Below, piece by piece: positions 4,934 through 6,697 of a DNA stretch of 6,697 nt. The notes beneath the pieces are model-generated. The model did no database searches. It had not been told where the DNA came from and saw nothing but the letters and a program-made list of their open reading frames with translations. Position numbers and translations under genes: made by a program. Source of the DNA: Treponema sp. (GTDB taxonomy: Bacteria; Spirochaetota; Spirochaetia; Treponematales; Treponemataceae); NCBI GenBank assembly GCA_016282455.1, contig JAEEKM010000278.1, positions 1 through 6,697 on the forward strand. Direction: 5' to 3'. The first letter of the stretch is position 1, and every line of letters begins with the position of its first letter.

Positions 4934-5662
4934 ATGGACAATGAAATTATTCTCCGCAAATCAATGGAAGACAACAGAAATCTTCTCTCAGACCCGGTAA
5001 GCATCATGAATACTGCCATGCAGTTCCAGCAGCTTCTCATGCTTTACGAAAGCGGAATCAAGCAGATAACTACTAAATTTGAAATTCTTGAAGACGAATT
5101 TTCAAGCAAACACGAAAGAAACCCTATTGAAACAATCACCAGCCGCATAAAAGACCCCATGAGCATTGCAGAAAAACTCCAGCGAAAAGGGCTTTCCCTT
5201 ACCATGGACAATATGGTGAACCACCTTTATGACATTGCAGGAATCAGGGTAACCTGCCCTTTCATAAGCGATGTTTACAGGGTTACACAAATGCTTTTGC
5301 AGCAGGACGACATCACCCTGATTGAACTGAAAGACTATATTAAAAACCCCAAGGAATCAGGTTACAGAAGCCTTCATGTAATTGTAAAAGTTAGTGTTTA
5401 TTTCAGCGATCAGAAAAGAGAAATACCTGTTGAGATTCAGATAAGAACTATTGCAATGGATTTCTGGGCCAGCCTTGAACACCAGCTTCATTACAAAAAA
5501 GATTACACTATGCCGGAAGATATAAGCCAGGAACTGCGGTCCATCTCAGACGCTATTGCAAAAAACGACGAGAGGATGCAGAACCTTGCAAAAAATATAC
5601 CTGGCTTTGTAGATTACAGCCAGGCATTTTACGACGAAAGAGAAACTAAAATTGTTTCTTAG
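4934..5662 (+). CDS. Small alarmone synthetase, RelQ type ((p)ppGpp synthetase)
   Basis: The 242-residue product has only the RelA/SpoT synthetase domain; no HD hydrolase, TGS or ACT domain is present, as expected for small alarmone synthetases. It makes pppGpp or ppGpp by moving pyrophosphate from ATP to GTP or GDP. Visible motifs are RIKDPMSIAEKLQRKG (71-86), the substrate-binding DIAGIRV (100-106), DYIKNPKESGYRSLH (134-148) and VEIQIRTIAMDFWASLEHQL (166-185), followed by a helical C-terminus with NDERMQNLAKNIP that fits RelQ oligomers. An N-terminal extension of about 45 mostly helical residues precedes the domain. ATG 4934 is the only plausible start, though it has no ribosome binding site. 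The gene is monocistronic, divergent from nfu, and its 3' end overlaps the opposite-strand switch gene by 17 nt. I leave the symbol empty because RelQ and RelP are not cleanly separable by eye. Confidence 0.9.
   Translation: MDNEIILRKSMEDNRNLLSDPVSIMNTAMQFQQLLMLYESGIKQITTKFEILEDEFSSKHERNPIETITSRIKDPMSIAEKLQRKGLSLTMDNMVNHLYDIAGIRVTCPFISDVYRVTQMLLQQDDITLIELKDYIKNPKESGYRSLHVIVKVSVYFSDQKREIPVEIQIRTIAMDFWASLEHQLHYKKDYTMPEDISQELRSISDAIAKNDERMQNLAKNIPGFVDYSQAFYDERETKIVS
5641..5659. terminator. Weak hairpin inside a convergent gene overlap
   Basis: AGAAAC (5641-5646) and GTTTCT (5654-5659) form a 6-bp stem with a 7-nt loop, placed exactly where the two convergent genes end. There is no clear U-tract on either strand, so a role as a bidirectional terminator is only possible. 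Confidence 0.25.
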
Positions 5663-6239
5663 CAATAATATCTACCTGGTTTCCCTTTATGCCCACAAGA
5701 ACGTCATCAGAAAGGTTTGCAATGATTGACTTTTCAAGTTCATCCCATTCCTCACTCTTTTCTTTTTTGACGCTGTCACGGTAGGAATTAAGAGACCAGG
5801 CCGTGGAATACATGCTGGGGTTGGAAGAAACACCGAGTGAAAAGAAATCAAAATTAACGGGAGCAGCATCAGTTGCTTCAATATAATCAAGCATCATGAT
5901 TTCTGCCGCAATTCTGATTTTATTCAGTATTCCCACTGCCGCCGCATTTTTTCCGGAAGAAGAAACAGAAAGCAGTCTTTCCCTTGTATCACTTGAAAGT
6001 TCTTCAGGAACAAGAGAAACATGCAGTTCAAAAGACTTACCGGTTGCTTCAACCCAGAACTCTCCGCTTCCGTAAGAAAGAAGTGCCGGCAGCATATCAA
6101 CCATTTCTTCAGAAAGAAGACGAAGCCTCAGGGCCTCCTTTTCATTCAGGTTTGCATAAACGGCACATTTCTCTACTTCAGTGAAGACAGAATCCAGGTC
6201 AGAAACGCTGTTAGTAAGTTTGCATTCATTAGATTTCAT
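5646..6239 (-). CDS. Anti-sigma factor-like protein with a degenerate GHKL (RsbW-type) ATPase domain
   Basis: The 197-residue product is encoded directly after the STAS gene, 11 nt downstream, the usual order for a SpoIIAA/SpoIIAB or RsbV/RsbW pair. Residues 32-50 (LNEKEALRLRLLSEEMVDM) look like the N-box helix of the RsbW fold: the catalytic-type glutamate is kept (E44) but the magnesium-binding asparagine four residues on is D48. No DxGxG box is recognisable. Instead SSSGKNAAAVGILNKI (93-108) looks like a lid or phosphate-binding loop. The C-terminal half (about 120-197) has an acidic, aromatic stretch and ends WDELEKSIIANLSDDVLVGI and onward, which is not part of RsbW. I recall similar anonymous proteins in Lachnospiraceae and Treponema, but no function is established to my knowledge. 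ATG 6239 is preferred (AGGAG at 6248-6252, 8 nt upstream); a TTG at 6242 would add one residue. Confidence 0.72.
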   Translation of the reverse strand: MKSNECKLTNSVSDLDSVFTEVEKCAVYANLNEKEALRLRLLSEEMVDMLPALLSYGSGEFWVEATGKSFELHVSLVPEELSSDTRERLLSVSSSGKNAAAVGILNKIRIAAEIMMLDYIEATDAAPVNFDFFSLGVSSNPSMYSTAWSLNSYRDSVKKEKSEEWDELEKSIIANLSDDVLVGIKGNQVDIIAKKQF

Positions 6240-6250
6240 CAATCCAGCTC

Positions 6251-6547
6251 CTAGGCAATGTCAAGAATGTCCTTAAAGCCAGTTACGTCAAAAATGTCCA
6301 TAATGGATTCAGAAACATTCACCAGAGTAAGCCCCTGTTTAGCAGCCATTGTCTTGTGAAGATTCAGGAGAACACGGAGACCGGCAGAAGAAATATAGTC
6401 AAGCTTTGCAAAGTCTACAACTACTTTTTCTGCATCAGCAATGTTAGCCTTTGTTTCATTTTCAAAATCAGGAGACGTCAATGTATCAAGACGACCTTCC
6501 AGAGCAAATGTAACCTTTGTACCATCTTTTGAAGTTGTAATTGTCAT
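6251..6547 (-). CDS. STAS-domain anti-sigma factor antagonist (SpoIIAA/RsbV type)
   Basis: The 98-residue product is a single STAS domain of normal length. It begins with beta strands around VTFALEGRLDTLTSPDF (12-28), has the VVVDFAKLDYISSAGLRVLL core (42-61) and ends with the DIFDVTGFKDILDI helix typical of the family. By comparison with DSAG-type antagonists, the phosphorylated serine should be S54 in ISSAGLR; the aspartate usually before it is S53 here. In partner switching the unphosphorylated STAS protein binds its kinase/anti-sigma partner and frees the target; the likely partner is encoded next door. Start 6547 is chosen because AAGGAG at 6555-6560 lies 7 nt upstream; an earlier in-frame ATG at 6631 would extend through the promoter and into the divergent lipoprotein gene. 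Its stop codon overlaps the next gene's ribosome binding site. Confidence 0.92.
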   Translation of the reverse strand: MTITTSKDGTKVTFALEGRLDTLTSPDFENETKANIADAEKVVVDFAKLDYISSAGLRVLLNLHKTMAAKQGLTLVNVSESIMDIFDVTGFKDILDIA

Positions 6548-6567
6548 ATCTAAACTCCTTATACCAT

Positions 6568-6576
6568 AGTATAGCA
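6568..6576 (-). promoter_or_regulatory. Extended -10 promoter of the STAS operon
   Basis: On the minus strand TGC precedes TATACT (6568-6573), an extended -10 arrangement (TGnTATACT). A transcription start near 6561 gives a leader of about 14 nt holding AAGGAG. The -35 at 17 bp spacing is poor (TAGTGT, 6591-6596). TATAC and GTATA (6560-6573 region) form a short inverted repeat over the start site that could be an operator. Confidence 0.5.
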
Positions 6577-6594
6577 CATTTTTTTCAAAAACAC

Positions 6595-6600
6595 TAGAAT
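6595..6600 (+). promoter_or_regulatory. Putative -10 box of the lipoprotein gene
   Basis: TAGAAT matches TATAAT at five of six positions and ends 6 nt before the ATG at 6607, so the message would be leaderless or nearly so. No good -35 is seen. The box overlaps the place where a -35 for the divergent STAS promoter would lie. Confidence 0.35.
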
Positions 6601-6606
6601 TGATGT

Positions 6607-6697
6607 ATGAAAAAGAGAAAAATTTATTCAATCCTTATTACAGCAGGCCTTTCCCTCTTATTCACCTTTATTTCCTGTAAAAGCAGCGAACAGAAAA
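6607..6697 (+). CDS. Lipoprotein N-terminus (partial, runs off right edge)
   Basis: The first 30 codons are visible. The peptide has a classic lipoprotein signal: a basic start MKKRK, a hydrophobic core of about 17 residues (IYSILITAGLSLLFTF), and FISC ending at C24, then a polar KSSEQK. The lipobox is looser than LAGC, as is usual in spirochaetes, where bulky residues at -3 and -2 are tolerated. The mature protein should be lipid-anchored at C24 in the periplasm or outer envelope. The nearby ATG at 6603 is out of frame and its ORF ends after 25 codons. No Shine-Dalgarno precedes the chosen start. The body of the protein is outside the window, so its function cannot be judged; it might be a solute-binding protein or a surface antigen. 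Confidence 0.8.
   Translation, partial: MKKRKIYSILITAGLSLLFTFISCKSSEQK

Noticed and set aside
6548..6631. Longer STAS protein beginning at 6631
   Set aside because: The extension runs across the operon's own promoter and ribosome binding site and into the divergent lipoprotein gene. The domain begins normally at the ATG at 6547.
6603..6680. ORF from the ATG at 6603 (MYEKEKNLF...)
   Set aside because: It stops after 25 codons, while the ATG at 6607 gives a convincing lipoprotein signal peptide.

Overview
The window looks like chromosomal core-gene sequence from a spirochaete, most likely a Treponema of a gut or oral lineage. The grounds are moderate GC, short intergenic gaps, AT-rich sigma70-type promoters, a lipoprotein signal with a loose spirochaetal lipobox (FISC), and the gene repertoire: a two-gene STAS/anti-sigma-like switch, a small alarmone synthetase and an ArgR. 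This assignment is an inference from general familiarity with such proteins, not from a database match. No tRNA, rRNA, CRISPR array, insertion sequence or phage gene is visible.

Layout. 1-1431 (minus strand): the ribosome-associated GTPase HflX, followed 5 nt later by the start of a small single-pass membrane protein that runs off the left edge. 1432-1563: a divergent control region with a good promoter on each strand and a recognisable ARG box. 1564-4044 (plus strand): a tight operon of argR, a single ORF that joins a KDPG/KHG aldolase to an RsmI-like SAM methyltransferase, and a divergent shikimate-kinase-like P-loop kinase. 4048-4844 (minus strand): a two-gene operon of an Nfu-type Fe-S scaffold and a SlyD-type FKBP prolyl isomerase with a nine-cysteine tail. 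It converges on the kinase with only 3 bp between stop codons. 4934-5662 (plus strand): a RelQ-type small (p)ppGpp synthetase, divergent from nfu. 5646-6547 (minus strand): a STAS anti-sigma-factor antagonist followed by a degenerate GHKL/RsbW-like protein, whose 3' end overlaps the synthetase by 17 nt. 6607-6697 (plus strand): the N-terminus of a lipoprotein, cut by the right edge.

How the genes work together. Several relate to stress and translation control: HflX (ribosome splitting and rescue), the alarmone synthetase, and the STAS/anti-sigma pair (partner switching). The argR operon is probably autoregulated through the ARG box over its -35 region. The Nfu-SlyD pair suggests a small metal-cofactor module. 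The most unusual items are the aldolase-methyltransferase fusion, the switch protein that keeps an N-box glutamate but lacks a recognisable DxGxG box, the kinase with altered shikimate-contact residues, and three genes (hflX, relQ-like, lipoprotein) whose -10 boxes sit so close to the start codon that their mRNAs may be leaderless.
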